DNA of 64,000 nt, taken from Gammaproteobacteria bacterium (GTDB lineage Bacteria; Pseudomonadota; Gammaproteobacteria; Steroidobacterales; Rariloculaceae). This document shows, piece after piece, positions 37,147 through 46,427 of this stretch. Position numbers and translations under genes: made by a program. Location of the stretch: positions 178,390 to 242,389 of the forward strand of contig JAJDWR010000073.1 in NCBI GenBank assembly GCA_022825505.1, written 5' to 3'. Below the pieces are notes generated by a model, which saw nothing but the letters and a program-made list of their open reading frames with translations, made no database searches and had not been told where the DNA came from. Position 1 is the first letter of the stretch. The number at the start of each line of letters is the position of its first letter.

Positions 37147-38643
37147 TTACGCTTCGGCTTCGAACCAGTGCGCGCGCGCGGCCATGATCAGGGTCGCTGC
37201 ACGTTCAGGTTCCAGGATTTCAATGTCCTCGAGATCGTCCACCGCCTGCTCTGCCAGATCTTCACGGGTCACTATTCCGCGGCTGGCCAACTGGAATGCG
37301 AGTTCGATATCCATGCCGTCAAGATCCAGCAGGTCCTGCGCGGGCTCGGCCTGGTCCAGGACTTCCTCGGTGACGATCGCCTGGGTGATCAGCACGTCCC
37401 TGGCCCGGGCCCTGAGTTCCGTGACGATCTCCTCGTCGAATTCCTCGATCGAAATCAGTTCGTTCGCCGGCACGTAGGCAACTTCCTCCAGAGACGAGAA
37501 GCCTTCCTGCACCAGGATCGAGGCAACGACTTCGTCCACGTCCAGTTCCGTCATGAAACTGGTCAGCAGTTCCCGTGCCTCCTGCTCGCTCTTTTCCTCG
37601 GCATCGGTCTCGGTCATGACGTTGAGTTCCCAGCCGGTGAGTTCACTGGCCAGGCGAATGTTCTGCCCGCCTCGCCCGATCGCCTGGGAGAGTTTCTCCT
37701 CGTCGACGGCGATGTCCATGCTGTGGGCTTCCTCGTCCATGACGATGCTCACCACATCGGCCGGCGACATGGCGTTGATGACGAACTGCGCCGGATTCTC
37801 GTCGTAGAGGATGATGTCCACGCGTTCCCCGGCCAGTTCGTTGGAAACGGCCTGAACTCGCGAGCCGCGCATGCCCACGCAGGCCCCCACGGGATCGATC
37901 CGAGCGTCGTTGCTCCTGACCGCAATCTTTGCCCTCAAACCGGGGTCTCTCGCCGCTCCGATGATGTCGATCAGGCCCTGGCCCACTTCCGGAACCTCGA
38001 GCTTGAACAGTTCAATCAGGAATTCCGCCGAGGTGCGGGTCATGAACAGTTGCGGCCCCCGCTGTTCGGATCGAACTTCGCGGAGCATTCCCTTGACGCG
38101 GTCCTGGGGCTTGATGGGCTCCCGGGGAATCAGGTCCTCCCGGGCCAGGAACCCCTCCGCATTGCCGCCGAGGTCGACGTACGCGCCGTTGCGATCGACC
38201 CGCTTGACGATACCCCCCACCAGGTCGCCTTCCCGATCCTCGTAGTCCTCGATGACCTGCGCCCGCTCCGCCTCCCGAACCTTCTGAACGATGACCTGCT
38301 TGGCGGTCTGCGCGGCGATTCGCCCGAATTCCACCGACTCCAGGGGCACTTCCACGTATTCGCCGGGCTCCGCACCGGCGTCCACGTCGACCGCATCCTG
38401 GAGCCGCAACTCCCTGAGCGGCTCCTCCAGTTCGTCGGAATCGTCCTCGAATACCATCCACCGCCTGAAGGTCTCGTATTCGCCGCTTCTTCGGTCGATG
38501 GAAACCCGCACGTCGATATCTTCGCCGTGCTTCTTGCGGGACGCAGAGGCGAGCGCAGCCTCGATGGCCTCGAAGATGATCTCCTTGTCCATGCCTTTTT
38601 CGTTGGAAACCGCATCGGCCACCATCAGGATCTCTTTGCTCAT
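37147..38643 (-). CDS. nusA: Transcription termination/antitermination factor NusA
   Basis: 498 residues from ATG 38643 ([17 protein letters not shown]). N-terminal RNAP-binding domain, S1 domain ([20 protein letters not shown]), two KH domains ([38 protein letters not shown]) and two C-terminal acidic repeats ([18 protein letters not shown]), the gammaproteobacterial arrangement. Between rimP and infB. Confidence 0.96.
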   Translation of the reverse strand: MSKEILMVADAVSNEKGMDKEIIFEAIEAALASASRKKHGEDIDVRVSIDRRSGEYETFRRWMVFEDDSDELEEPLRELRLQDAVDVDAGAEPGEYVEVPLESVEFGRIAAQTAKQVIVQKVREAERAQVIEDYEDREGDLVGGIVKRVDRNGAYVDLGGNAEGFLAREDLIPREPIKPQDRVKGMLREVRSEQRGPQLFMTRTSAEFLIELFKLEVPEVGQGLIDIIGAARDPGLRAKIAVRSNDARIDPVGACVGMRGSRVQAVSNELAGERVDIILYDENPAQFVINAMSPADVVSIVMDEEAHSMDIAVDEEKLSQAIGRGGQNIRLASELTGWELNVMTETDAEEKSEQEARELLTSFMTELDVDEVVASILVQEGFSSLEEVAYVPANELISIEEFDEEIVTELRARARDVLITQAIVTEEVLDQAEPAQDLLDLDGMDIELAFQLASRGIVTREDLAEQAVDDLEDIEILEPERAATLIMAARAHWFEAEA

Positions 38644-38668
38644 CGCTCGGCTGTCCCCACGAAAGACT

Positions 38669-39127
38669 TCACAGATTCGAAACCAGTCTTGCCGAAGCGA
38701 TTTCCGCCGGCTGCAACCGCCAGATCTCGCCATCGACATCCATCACGATCGACTCATCGCGAATGCCCAGCAGGCGCCCGTTCAGCATGCGGCGGCTTTC
38801 CCTCGGCTCCCTCAGGCGCACCTTCGCCCGGCAGTCCCGGAAGCGCCGAAAGTGCTCCAGGGTGCGCAGCGGCCGGTCCAGTCCCGGAGACGAAACTTCG
38901 AGCACATAGTGGCCGGGAAGCGGGTCTTCCACGTCCAGAAAGGCGCTGAGCTGCCGGCTGACGAGTTCGCAGTCCGCGAGATTCACGCCGTCCTCCCTGT
39001 CGACGTAGATTCGCAGCAACCCATGCCGTCCGACACGGACATCGATGTCCACGAGCTCGTACCCGAGCGCCTCTACTGGCGGCTCCAGCAGCTCGATCAG
39101 TTGCCTTTTTCGAATCGCGTGATCCAT
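38669..39127 (-). CDS. rimP: Ribosome maturation factor RimP
   Basis: 152 residues from ATG 39127. RKRQLIELLEPPVEALGYEL, VDIDVRVGRHGLLRIYVD and YVLEVSSPGLDRPLRTLEHF are RimP motifs. Needed for 30S assembly. First gene of the nusA-infB-rbfA-truB-rpsO-pnp operon, preceded by a leader with two terminators. Confidence 0.95.
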   Translation of the reverse strand: MDHAIRKRQLIELLEPPVEALGYELVDIDVRVGRHGLLRIYVDREDGVNLADCELVSRQLSAFLDVEDPLPGHYVLEVSSPGLDRPLRTLEHFRRFRDCRAKVRLREPRESRRMLNGRLLGIRDESIVMDVDGEIWRLQPAEIASARLVSNL

Positions 39128-39143
39128 TTTCTCCGGCACACAC

Positions 39144-39166
39144 AAAAAATGGGCCCTAGGCCCATT
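39144..39166 (-). terminator. Intrinsic terminator just upstream of rimP (possible attenuator)
   Basis: AATGGGCC and GGCCCATT pair with a three-base loop; on the minus strand the stem runs into TTTTTT. It ends only 17 bases before the rimP start codon, so transcription of rimP must either start after it or read through it. Confidence 0.75.
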
Positions 39167-39210
39167 GTTCCTCTCTCACCCTCCGCAATGCAGCCGTTTT
39201 GGCGGGGCTA

Positions 39211-39234
39211 AACAAAAGGCCCCAAACGGGGCCT
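39211..39234 (-). terminator. Second intrinsic terminator upstream of rimP
   Basis: AGGCCCC (39217-39223) pairs with GGGGCCT (39228-39234); followed on the minus strand by TTTTGTTT. It may end the upstream iorAB transcript or act in the rimP leader. Confidence 0.75.
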
Positions 39235-39517
39235 CCGACGCAAAGGCTTACCTTAAAAAACAACACCAACTAGCTAATTCTAAAAGAAAAAAACTAGCAA
39301 CAAAGTTGTTGTTGTCCCGCCAAATCCGATGTATTGTACCTTAAGTCCGGGGCCGAGGGTAGGCTCCTCCGGGGAGAAAGAAACGCCCTCATAATTCGTT
39401 CGGCAGGGCTGTGACGCCCTGCAATCCTGACGGCAAACCGCGCGCATCGCCGGCCGGCGGGCCATCCAAGGCCAACCGGTCTTCCGTCCAATGCCCCGGG
39501 ACTGTTGACACGGGCTG
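39235..39517 (-). promoter_or_regulatory. rimP leader / promoter region, AT-rich
   Basis: Between iorB and the terminators. A -10-like TACAAT on the minus strand (39334-39339) lacks a clear -35. Downstream of it bases 39245-39315 are strikingly AT-rich, with T-runs and short GTTG/CAAC repeats. The tRNA gene often found upstream of rimP in gammaproteobacteria was looked for and not seen. Confidence 0.4.
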
Positions 39518-41749
39518 TCAGGCCTGCATTGCGGCGAGCACCCTTTGCGGCGTCAACGGAATGTGGCGCACGCGCGCGCCGGTTGCCGCGAACAAGGCAT
39601 TGGCCAGGGCAGCCGCCGTCGACGACAGGCCGACTTCTCCGATCCCGGTGGGCGGATTGTCCGTGGAGATCGCCCGCACCTCGATATTCGGCATCTCGTG
39701 CATCCGCATGACGGGGTGGTCGTAGTAGTTGTTCTGCCGGACCTGCCCGCCGGCGATGTCGATCTGCTCGCTCAGCGCACTGCTGATCCCGAACACGACA
39801 TTGCCTTCCAGTTGCGCCTCCGAATTGGAGGGTTGCAGCAGATAACCCGCATCCGCAACCAGCCAGAAGTTGTGGACATCGATCACGCCGCTGGACTCAT
39901 CCACTGAAATTTCGGCGATGCCTCCCGCGAACGTGGAGCTGTAGCCTGCAAGCGCCAGGCCCAGTGCAGTGCCTTCCCGGGGCCGCGACCAGTCCGCCAT
40001 GCCGGCAACGGTTTCGAGCACGGTCAGTGCCCGCGGATTGTTATGGCAAAGCTGCATGCGAAATTCGAGCGGGTCGATGTTGCGCGCCGCCGCCAGTTCA
40101 TCGACGAACGATTCGGCAGCAAACTTCGTGTAGCTGGTCGCCACACCGCGCCATGCGCATACCCGCGAGCAGCGTTCGGTGATGATGTGCTCGGCCCTGA
40201 AATTCGGGATGTCGTAACGCGAACTCTCCGAACCGAGCATGGCGATCACGTCCCGTCCGGCCGAGACCTCCCAGCGGGGCGGATTCATGTACTCGAGCAC
40301 CTTCGGTGCAGCCACCCGGTGATGCCAACCCACCAGGTTGCCTTCCCCGTCGAAACCGGCGCGCAGGCACTGTGCCGCCGCGTTCCTGAACGTGCCGTCC
40401 TTGACGTCGTCCTCCCGCGTCCAGATGACCTTGACCGGCCTGCCGATCGCCCTGGAAACGAGCAGGGCGTCCTCCACATAGCGCTGGCGCCGCAGCGTTC
40501 TCCGGCCGAAGCCGCCGCCGATGTACATCGGATGCAGGGTGATCCTGTCCGGCGTGGTCTCCAGGAACTCCGCAGCGCCGAGAATGGAGAGGCTCTGGGT
40601 CTGCGTACTGACCCAGATCTCCGCCGCCTTGCCGTCTTCGGTGACATGGGCGGTCGCGTTCATGGGCTCCATCTGGGCGTGATACGCCGGATCGCTGCGA
40701 TAGGTCGCCTCGATGATCTCAGCCGCTCCGTCCATCGCCGCATCCAGTTCGCCCGCGGCGCGCCAGGCGGTACCTGTCTGGGCAAGGTCTTCCGCCTGTC
40801 CGACGTAGGCATCCAGGTCCGTTTCGGAATTGGCCTCCCGGAAACGCGAGGACTCGCTCCAGGTGACGTCGAGCGCCTCCTTGCCCCACTTGCTTGCCTC
40901 GTAGGTGTCGGCAACCACGGCCACGCCCCAGGGCAGCGCCACGACGTCGGTGACGCCGTCCACGGCTCGGGCCGCGGCATCATCGATGGAAATGGGCTCC
41001 TCGTCTTCCACTGGCGCTCTCAGGACGGACGCATACACCATGTCCGGCACGTGAACGTCGATGCCGAATTCCGCGCTGCCGTCGGACTTGGCGAGCATGT
41101 CCCTTCTGGGCATGTCGCGGCCGAGATAGCGATGGGACCCGAAGGGCTTGAGTTCCTCGTCGCTCACTTCGGGCAGCGTTTCCGGAAGCTCGGTGAAGGC
41201 GACGATCTCGCCATAGCCCAGCCGGCGCCCCGAGGCGGGATGGATCACCACGCTCGGTTCGGTCATGAGTTCTTCGACGGGTACATCCCAGTACGCGGCG
41301 GCCGACCGCAGCAGCAGCTTGCGCGCCTGGGCGCCGGCACGGCGCAACGGATCGAAGTAGGCCTGTACGGTCAGGCTGCCGGCCGTATAGAGCATGTTCT
41401 GGAAGAACGGGTTGCCGTAGGCCTCGTCATGGAAGGCGACCGTTTCGATCCTCACCTTGTCCCAGTCGGCATCCAGTTCGTCGGCGAGAATCAGCGGCAA
41501 CGCGGTGGACGACCCCTGCCCCATCTCGGTGGCCGGAAACTGCACCGTGACCGTATCGTCCGCGCCGAGGGTCACCCAGATATTGGGCGTGATCTCCGTC
41601 GACCCCGTTGCCGGCGCCGGCGGCTGCTGTTCCGTTGTACACGCGCTGATGAGGCCGGACGAACCGATCACCAGCGTCAGACCGCCGACGCCGTGGAGGA
41701 ATTCGCGCCGGTTCGGAGAAAACACGCTTGTGGAATCTTTCCTGTTCAC
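39518..41749 (-). CDS. Molybdenum hydroxylase large subunit, isoquinoline 1-oxidoreductase beta (IorB)-like
   Basis: 743 residues from GTG 41749, which has an AGGAGG eight bases upstream. Tat signal NRREFLHGVGGLTLVIG followed by a Cys, so probably exported. Xanthine dehydrogenase-type molybdopterin domains: ATEMGQGSSTALPLILADEL, GGGFGRR and the catalytic Glu in PTGIGEVGLSS. Oxidises aldehydes or N-heteroaromatics using water; the substrate cannot be read from sequence. Pairs with the [2Fe-2S] subunit just upstream. Confidence 0.87.
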   Translation of the reverse strand: MNRKDSTSVFSPNRREFLHGVGGLTLVIGSSGLISACTTEQQPPAPATGSTEITPNIWVTLGADDTVTVQFPATEMGQGSSTALPLILADELDADWDKVRIETVAFHDEAYGNPFFQNMLYTAGSLTVQAYFDPLRRAGAQARKLLLRSAAAYWDVPVEELMTEPSVVIHPASGRRLGYGEIVAFTELPETLPEVSDEELKPFGSHRYLGRDMPRRDMLAKSDGSAEFGIDVHVPDMVYASVLRAPVEDEEPISIDDAAARAVDGVTDVVALPWGVAVVADTYEASKWGKEALDVTWSESSRFREANSETDLDAYVGQAEDLAQTGTAWRAAGELDAAMDGAAEIIEATYRSDPAYHAQMEPMNATAHVTEDGKAAEIWVSTQTQSLSILGAAEFLETTPDRITLHPMYIGGGFGRRTLRRQRYVEDALLVSRAIGRPVKVIWTREDDVKDGTFRNAAAQCLRAGFDGEGNLVGWHHRVAAPKVLEYMNPPRWEVSAGRDVIAMLGSESSRYDIPNFRAEHIITERCSRVCAWRGVATSYTKFAAESFVDELAAARNIDPLEFRMQLCHNNPRALTVLETVAGMADWSRPREGTALGLALAGYSSTFAGGIAEISVDESSGVIDVHNFWLVADAGYLLQPSNSEAQLEGNVVFGISSALSEQIDIAGGQVRQNNYYDHPVMRMHEMPNIEVRAISTDNPPTGIGEVGLSSTAAALANALFAATGARVRHIPLTPQRVLAAMQA

Positions 41750-41750
41750 C

Positions 41751-42203
41751 TCAAACCTCCTCCGCAGCGCGCTCAATGGCCCGGATGATTCGATTGTAGG
41801 TCCCGCATCGGCAGAGAATCGTGCTCATGTGGGTGACGATCTCGTCGCGGGTCGGGCGCGGGTTCGTCGCCAGGAGATCGGCCGCCCGCATGATCTGGCC
41901 GGACTGGCAGTAGCCGCATTGCGGGACTTCCTCTTCGACCCAGGCCCTCTGAAGCGGGTGATCGGAGTCGGACGACAGGCCCTCGATGGTGGTGATCTCG
42001 CGGCCCTCGATGGCCGACACGGGCGTGAGACAGGAATAGGTCGATGCGCCGTCGATGTGGACGGTGCAGGCGCCGCACTGGCCGACCCCGCAGCCGAACT
42101 TGGTCCCGGTGTACCTGAGGTGTTCACGAATTACCCAGAGCAGGGGTGTCCGCGGATCGGCGTCGACTTCGACGGCCTGCCCGTTGAGAGAAAAACTGGC
42201 CAT
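41751..42203 (-). CDS. Molybdenum hydroxylase [2Fe-2S] subunit (IorA-like)
   Basis: 150 residues. Plant-type cluster ligands in KFGCGVGQCGACTVHIDG with a later Cys, and the second cluster in PQCGYCQSGQIM and LCRCGTYNRI, the standard arrangement of xanthine-oxidase-family small subunits. Passes electrons from the molybdenum subunit, next on this strand, to an acceptor (cytochrome or quinone) not identified here. Confidence 0.92.
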   Translation of the reverse strand: MASFSLNGQAVEVDADPRTPLLWVIREHLRYTGTKFGCGVGQCGACTVHIDGASTYSCLTPVSAIEGREITTIEGLSSDSDHPLQRAWVEEEVPQCGYCQSGQIMRAADLLATNPRPTRDEIVTHMSTILCRCGTYNRIIRAIERAAEEV

Positions 42204-42339
42204 GGCGATATCCTCGAATGCAGCGGCACGATGCTGCGTCTGCAGCCCTTGTGCTACAACCGGCCGAAAGAGCCGGACCGGTCGGTTGCAACGCTAGGTT
42301 AAACCAGCAGTGGCGGACAATTCCAGCGGATCGGCCCCC

Positions 42340-43023
42340 TCATCCGCGAGTCAGGCTGCATCGGTAATGATGCCAGACCAGTCGGGCCGCCACGGCTCGC
42401 CACGGATGCCAGCGATCGCCCGTTTGCGCCAGCGACGACACATCGTCCCCCGGGAACAGATCTTCGACGCCCCGCTTCAGCGCCAGGTCGCCCGGAGCCC
42501 ACACGTCGATCCGCTTCAACGCCGACATCAGGTAGATCGCCGCGCTCCACGGCCCGATTCCCGGCTGTACGCACAGCGCCTCGATGGCGTCACCGTCGCT
42601 CATCCGGGCAAGCCCCGCGATGGAAAGGCGCCGCTCCACCACGGCACGGGCAAGCTCGTGACAGTAGCGCGCCTTCTGTCGGCTCAGTCCCAGTGAGCGC
42701 AGACCGTCCTGTCCGGCTCCGTAGACGCGCCCGGCAGTCAATCCCCCAAGAGAGCCGCTCACCCTGCGGGCCAGCGAGCGCGCCGCGAGAAAGGAAATCT
42801 GTTGTTCGAGAATGATCCGGAACAACGACTCGATGCCTGCGCTCCGGCACCAGAATCCCGGCAAACCCCAACGATTCAGGACCTCTTCGAATTCAGGGAA
42901 CCGTGCTGCCAGCGCAGTCGCGTACCGCGGAAAGCTGCGCCAGTCGAGAGCGCCGTAGGGCAGCGGGTCTTCGTGCGGCGTGGCAGCCGCGGCCAGTCCG
43001 CCGGGACCGCGGGTGGTACCCAT
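42340..43023 (-). CDS. DNA-3-methyladenine glycosylase II (AlkA-type)
   Basis: 227 residues, HhH-GPD superfamily. LFRIILEQQISFLAARSLAR, the hairpin PGIGPWSAAIYLMSAL and the catalytic Asp in WAPGDLAL identify the family; no C-terminal 4Fe-4S cysteines are present. Removes alkylated purines from DNA. Without the Ada domain of some relatives. Its place between catabolic genes is probably incidental. Confidence 0.88.
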   Translation of the reverse strand: MGTTRGPGGLAAAATPHEDPLPYGALDWRSFPRYATALAARFPEFEEVLNRWGLPGFWCRSAGIESLFRIILEQQISFLAARSLARRVSGSLGGLTAGRVYGAGQDGLRSLGLSRQKARYCHELARAVVERRLSIAGLARMSDGDAIEALCVQPGIGPWSAAIYLMSALKRIDVWAPGDLALKRGVEDLFPGDDVSSLAQTGDRWHPWRAVAARLVWHHYRCSLTRG

Positions 43024-43044
43024 TCCGGCCTTCGCTGCCCGCGG

Positions 43045-44136
43045 TCAGGATGACGCTTGCGTCGCCAGGTAGGCCTGCTCCGAAATCGCCTGCCAGGGCT
43101 GCGATATGGCCATGAACTCCCGAGCCGAATCCCAGACTCTCGCAAACAACGGATCATCCACGGCAAGCTCGTCAACCACCGAATAGGTCAGTTCCTTGAG
43201 ACCCGTGAGGACATCGTCCGGGAACTTGCGAATTTCCACATTTTCATCCGCCTGAAGCTGTGCAAGGGCAGTGGCGTTACGCGCCATGAACTCCGAGATC
43301 ATGTCCAGTGTGGTCGCCTGGCAGGCCACGCGGACGATGGCCTGCAGGTCCTCGGGGAGCGAATTCCACGCATCGCGGTTGATGATGCATTCCAGCGTGG
43401 GCGCCGGCTCCTGCCACCCCGGGTAGTAGTAGTAGCGGGCTGCCTGGTGCAGCCCGATCGCCACGTCGTTGTAGGGGCTGACCCATTCCGTCGCGTCGAT
43501 GCTGCCCGTTTGCAGCGCGGTGAAAATCTCCGACAACGGCAGATTCACCGGAGTCCCCCCGGCGCGCCTCAGGACCTCTCCCCCGATACCCGGAATTCGC
43601 ATCTTGAGCCCGTGAAGATCCGACATGCTGTCGATGGGGCGATTGAACCACCCGCCCATCTGAACGCCGGTATTGCCGGCGGGAAACGGCATCAGGTTGA
43701 ACGGCTCATAGACCTCCCGCCAAAGTTCGAGGCCTCCGCCATAGTACAGCCACGCATTCTGTTCATGCGCGTTCATGCCGAACGGGATCGTCGCGAAAAA
43801 TTGCGCGGCCTCGGACTTGCCCCGCCAGTAGTAGGCCGCACCGTGCCCCATTTCGGCGGATCCCTGGGACACCGCATCGAAGACCTCGAACGCGGGAACC
43901 AGTTCGCCCGCGGCATAGATGGTGATTTCCATGCGCCCGGCGCTCATCTCCTGGATGTAGCGGGCCAGCGTGTTGACGCCGGTGCCGAGACCGGGGAAGT
44001 TGGGCAACCAGGTCGTCACCAGCTTCCAGGAAAAGCGCTCCGCCGAGGATGAAACACCCTGCTGTTCGGTCTGCGGGGTACAGGCCGCGAGGGCAGCGCC
44101 TCCACCGAGTCCGCCGATAAACTCCCGTCGTTTCAT
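43045..44136 (-). CDS. TRAP transporter solute-binding protein (DctP family)
   Basis: 363 residues. Twin-arginine start MKRREFIGGLGGGAALAAC with a lipobox-like Cys. Family motifs are VSQGSAEMGHGAAYYWRGK, LHGLKMRIPGIGGEVLRRAG and GSIDATEWVSPYNDVAIGLH, of the 2-oxoacid/aromatic-acid-type DctP group. The small and large membrane subunits (DctQ/DctM) are not in the window, so it must work with a distant permease or another system. Neighbour genes suggest an organic-acid or aromatic ligand. Confidence 0.88.
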   Translation of the reverse strand: MKRREFIGGLGGGAALAACTPQTEQQGVSSSAERFSWKLVTTWLPNFPGLGTGVNTLARYIQEMSAGRMEITIYAAGELVPAFEVFDAVSQGSAEMGHGAAYYWRGKSEAAQFFATIPFGMNAHEQNAWLYYGGGLELWREVYEPFNLMPFPAGNTGVQMGGWFNRPIDSMSDLHGLKMRIPGIGGEVLRRAGGTPVNLPLSEIFTALQTGSIDATEWVSPYNDVAIGLHQAARYYYYPGWQEPAPTLECIINRDAWNSLPEDLQAIVRVACQATTLDMISEFMARNATALAQLQADENVEIRKFPDDVLTGLKELTYSVVDELAVDDPLFARVWDSAREFMAISQPWQAISEQAYLATQASS

Positions 44137-44263
44137 TGCCTCAATCTCCTCTGCGCCGGTACTTGCTCTTCCGGACTTGCCGCACGAGTTCGAAATCAGA
44201 CCTGGCTCCCTTCAGTCGAAAGCCAGGACCCGTTTATGCTATCCGCGATCGCGCGAACAGGCC

Positions 44264-45223
44264 CTAGTCGCCGTGGACGATGCCGGTGGCGATACCGAGT
44301 TCTTCGGTCACGCCATAAAAGTCTACTACAGGCGTTTCGCCCCCGCCCGACCGGTAGGCTGCGGCGGCTGCGATCCAGGTCTGCAATTCCATGAAGCCGA
44401 TACCGCCCTCCTCGACCACCTGACGCTGATCCCATTTGTCGAATGCGGCCAGATCGTTGGCCGTCAGTACATCGAGGAAGCGTTGGTCAATCTCCGGATT
44501 GAGCCGCATCTGCTTCGGTGTACGGACCCCGTCGACGATCATCCGGGCACCCTCGTGGTGCATGACCTCCAGACGCTCGAGCCACTCCGCCTCGTTGAGG
44601 GATTCGGGCCGCGACCCGCCGGACAACTGCCACGCCGTGACGCCGTTCTCGCCGGTGCCGAAATCCGGGTAGTAGCGGGTCGGGTGGTGCGACATGCCCC
44701 CGGATGCAAGAAACAGCACGCGCCGGCCGAGCGTTGCGGCAAACCGCCCGATCGCCTCACCCAGCAGACGGGTGCGCCTGAACGGCACGAAGGGTTCGGT
44801 GACGCAGTTGATGAAGACCGGAATCGTCGGGTAGCGGTCAAGCCCGCCCAATACCCGGGTCAATGTCTGCGAAAAGGCATGGTCCACGGTCATGTCATGG
44901 GACACGGCCGGATCCAGTCCGGATTGACGTAGCGCCCGTACACAATCCAGCGCGGTGTCCCCGGGTACCTCCAGGGGCCCCTCGAAACCGCCGATGTCGC
45001 GGGCGGCCTGCGCGGCGGCACCCACGCAGAACGCGGGCATGAGCTTCATGAAGAAACCGTTGAAGTGGTCGGAACCGAAAGCGATGACCAGTTCCGGATC
45101 GAACGCCCCCAACGCGCCCCTGCGTTCGCGGTAGACCCGTTCGATCTCGTCCCATCGCGCCGGCTTGCGCGCGAAGCAGTAGTTCAACGGGCTATGTGAA
45201 GCGCAGAGGAGAGTACCTTTCAA
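44264..45223 (-). CDS. Class III extradiol ring-cleavage dioxygenase (LigB/MhpB-like)
   Basis: 319 residues from TTG 45223. CASHSPL near the start, VIAFGSDHFNGFF, ASGGMSHHP and the overall length match the LigB superfamily, closest in pattern to 2,3-dihydroxyphenylpropionate 1,2-dioxygenase (MhpB); the two early His and later acidic ligand of the Fe(II) site are plausible. Fe(II)-dependent opening of a catechol ring. Starts 13 bases after actF, so it may share the ACIII transcript. Confidence 0.82.
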   Translation of the reverse strand: MKGTLLCASHSPLNYCFARKPARWDEIERVYRERRGALGAFDPELVIAFGSDHFNGFFMKLMPAFCVGAAAQAARDIGGFEGPLEVPGDTALDCVRALRQSGLDPAVSHDMTVDHAFSQTLTRVLGGLDRYPTIPVFINCVTEPFVPFRRTRLLGEAIGRFAATLGRRVLFLASGGMSHHPTRYYPDFGTGENGVTAWQLSGGSRPESLNEAEWLERLEVMHHEGARMIVDGVRTPKQMRLNPEIDQRFLDVLTANDLAAFDKWDQRQVVEEGGIGFMELQTWIAAAAAYRSGGGETPVVDFYGVTEELGIATGIVHGD

Positions 45224-45236
45224 TCGATGTCCGCGA

Positions 45237-46421
45237 TCAGTGTCTCGGTTCCGGCTTGAGCGCCAGTTCCCAGTGCGAGTAGATCGGCAGCCGGTTCGCC
45301 AGGGCGATCACCACGGCGATGAAGCCCGCCGCCATACCGACCGAAACGCCGATGTCCACCCAACTGCTGAATGGCGTGTCGTCCGGCGAGAATACGGGCA
45401 CCACGGTGAGGTACTTGTACAGCCAGATCCCCAGGTTGATCCCGATGGCCAGTATTCCCATGGTCCACATGGAGCGCTTGACGAAGGCAAAGACGAACGC
45501 CACGAAGGGGATGAAGAAGCAGCAGAACATCATGGTCCAGAAATACGGCGCGTAATGCCCGTACATTTGCCGCCAGAGCGGTTCGGTCTCGTGGGGCAGG
45601 TTGCCGAACCACGTGACGAAGAACTGCGCCCAGAAGAAATACAGCCACATCAGGGTGAAGCCGGTGACGACCATGCCGAGGCTCTTGATCTGATCCATTC
45701 CGAAGGGCGAATCGGCGGACTTCGGCCCTCCCAGCAGCGCCGGGAAGACGATCAGCGCGGCGGTGCCCGCGAAAATGTTGCCGAACCAGAACAGGATCGG
45801 GAATACGGTGCTGTGCCAGTGGGCCACAAGCATCATGCCGAAATCCCACGCGAAGAAGGTATTGCAGATCACGTAACCCAGCAGGACGAAGGGTGACAGC
45901 AGGTAAAGCTGCCCCTCGACTTTCCGGTGATCGGCACTCCCCTCCCCGGACCCGGCCAGATCCGGCTGCAGTCCCTTGTAGGCGTAGTACACCGCCAGAC
46001 CGTAGAACAGCGCGAGCCCGAACAGGTTCCTGTACAGCAGGAACGTACTGTTGAGCCAGGGGCTCAGGTGCTCTTCGGGCGACGGGTTCAGCCAGTAGAA
46101 GAGTTCGTCACGCCCGTAGGCATAAATCAGCAGGAATCCCACCACCGCGAACGGCAGGAACGCCAGCGTGCTCAATTCGGCGAGCCGATAGTAGGGTTTC
46201 GACCACTGGGCCTTCACCAGGCGCGTCATGGCGCAGAACACCACTCCGGTCTGGCTGATGCCCATGAGGAACAGGAACGACGCGGTCAGCAGGCCGATAT
46301 CGGGCTGCGAGCCGTTGTTCGCGCCCATGACGAGCGCTGCGATTCCCGCCACGAACAGCGCGGCGAACACCCAGAACGCCCAGCGGGGGGCAAGCATCGT
46401 GCGGGTTGTTGTGGAAACCAT
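45237..46421 (-). CDS. actF: Alternative complex III subunit ActF
   Basis: 394 residues, about ten transmembrane segments, a NrfD/PsrC-related membrane subunit. Segments such as PYYRLAELSTLAFLPFAVVG and WSKPYYRLAE, SPEEHLSPWLNSTFLLYRNL and GMMLVAHWHSTVFPILFWFG are typical of ACIII membrane proteins. With ActC it forms the membrane core of the quinol:cytochrome c/oxidase electron-transfer complex. Last act gene. Confidence 0.9.
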   Translation of the reverse strand: MVSTTTRTMLAPRWAFWVFAALFVAGIAALVMGANNGSQPDIGLLTASFLFLMGISQTGVVFCAMTRLVKAQWSKPYYRLAELSTLAFLPFAVVGFLLIYAYGRDELFYWLNPSPEEHLSPWLNSTFLLYRNLFGLALFYGLAVYYAYKGLQPDLAGSGEGSADHRKVEGQLYLLSPFVLLGYVICNTFFAWDFGMMLVAHWHSTVFPILFWFGNIFAGTAALIVFPALLGGPKSADSPFGMDQIKSLGMVVTGFTLMWLYFFWAQFFVTWFGNLPHETEPLWRQMYGHYAPYFWTMMFCCFFIPFVAFVFAFVKRSMWTMGILAIGINLGIWLYKYLTVVPVFSPDDTPFSSWVDIGVSVGMAAGFIAVVIALANRLPIYSHWELALKPEPRH

Positions 46422-46427
46422 CTGAGT

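Noticed and set aside
35150..37477. Plus-strand ORF of 775 codons opposite infB and nusA
   Set aside because: Antisense shadow of IF-2; Leu/His/Arg-rich text without domains.
39235..39517. tRNA gene upstream of rimP
   Set aside because: No cloverleaf or T-loop sequence found; the only tRNA in the window seen is the initiator at 62400-62476.
40043..41788. Plus-strand ORF of 581 codons opposite iorB
   Set aside because: Antisense shadow with no recognisable domain; the minus-strand IorB motifs are unambiguous.
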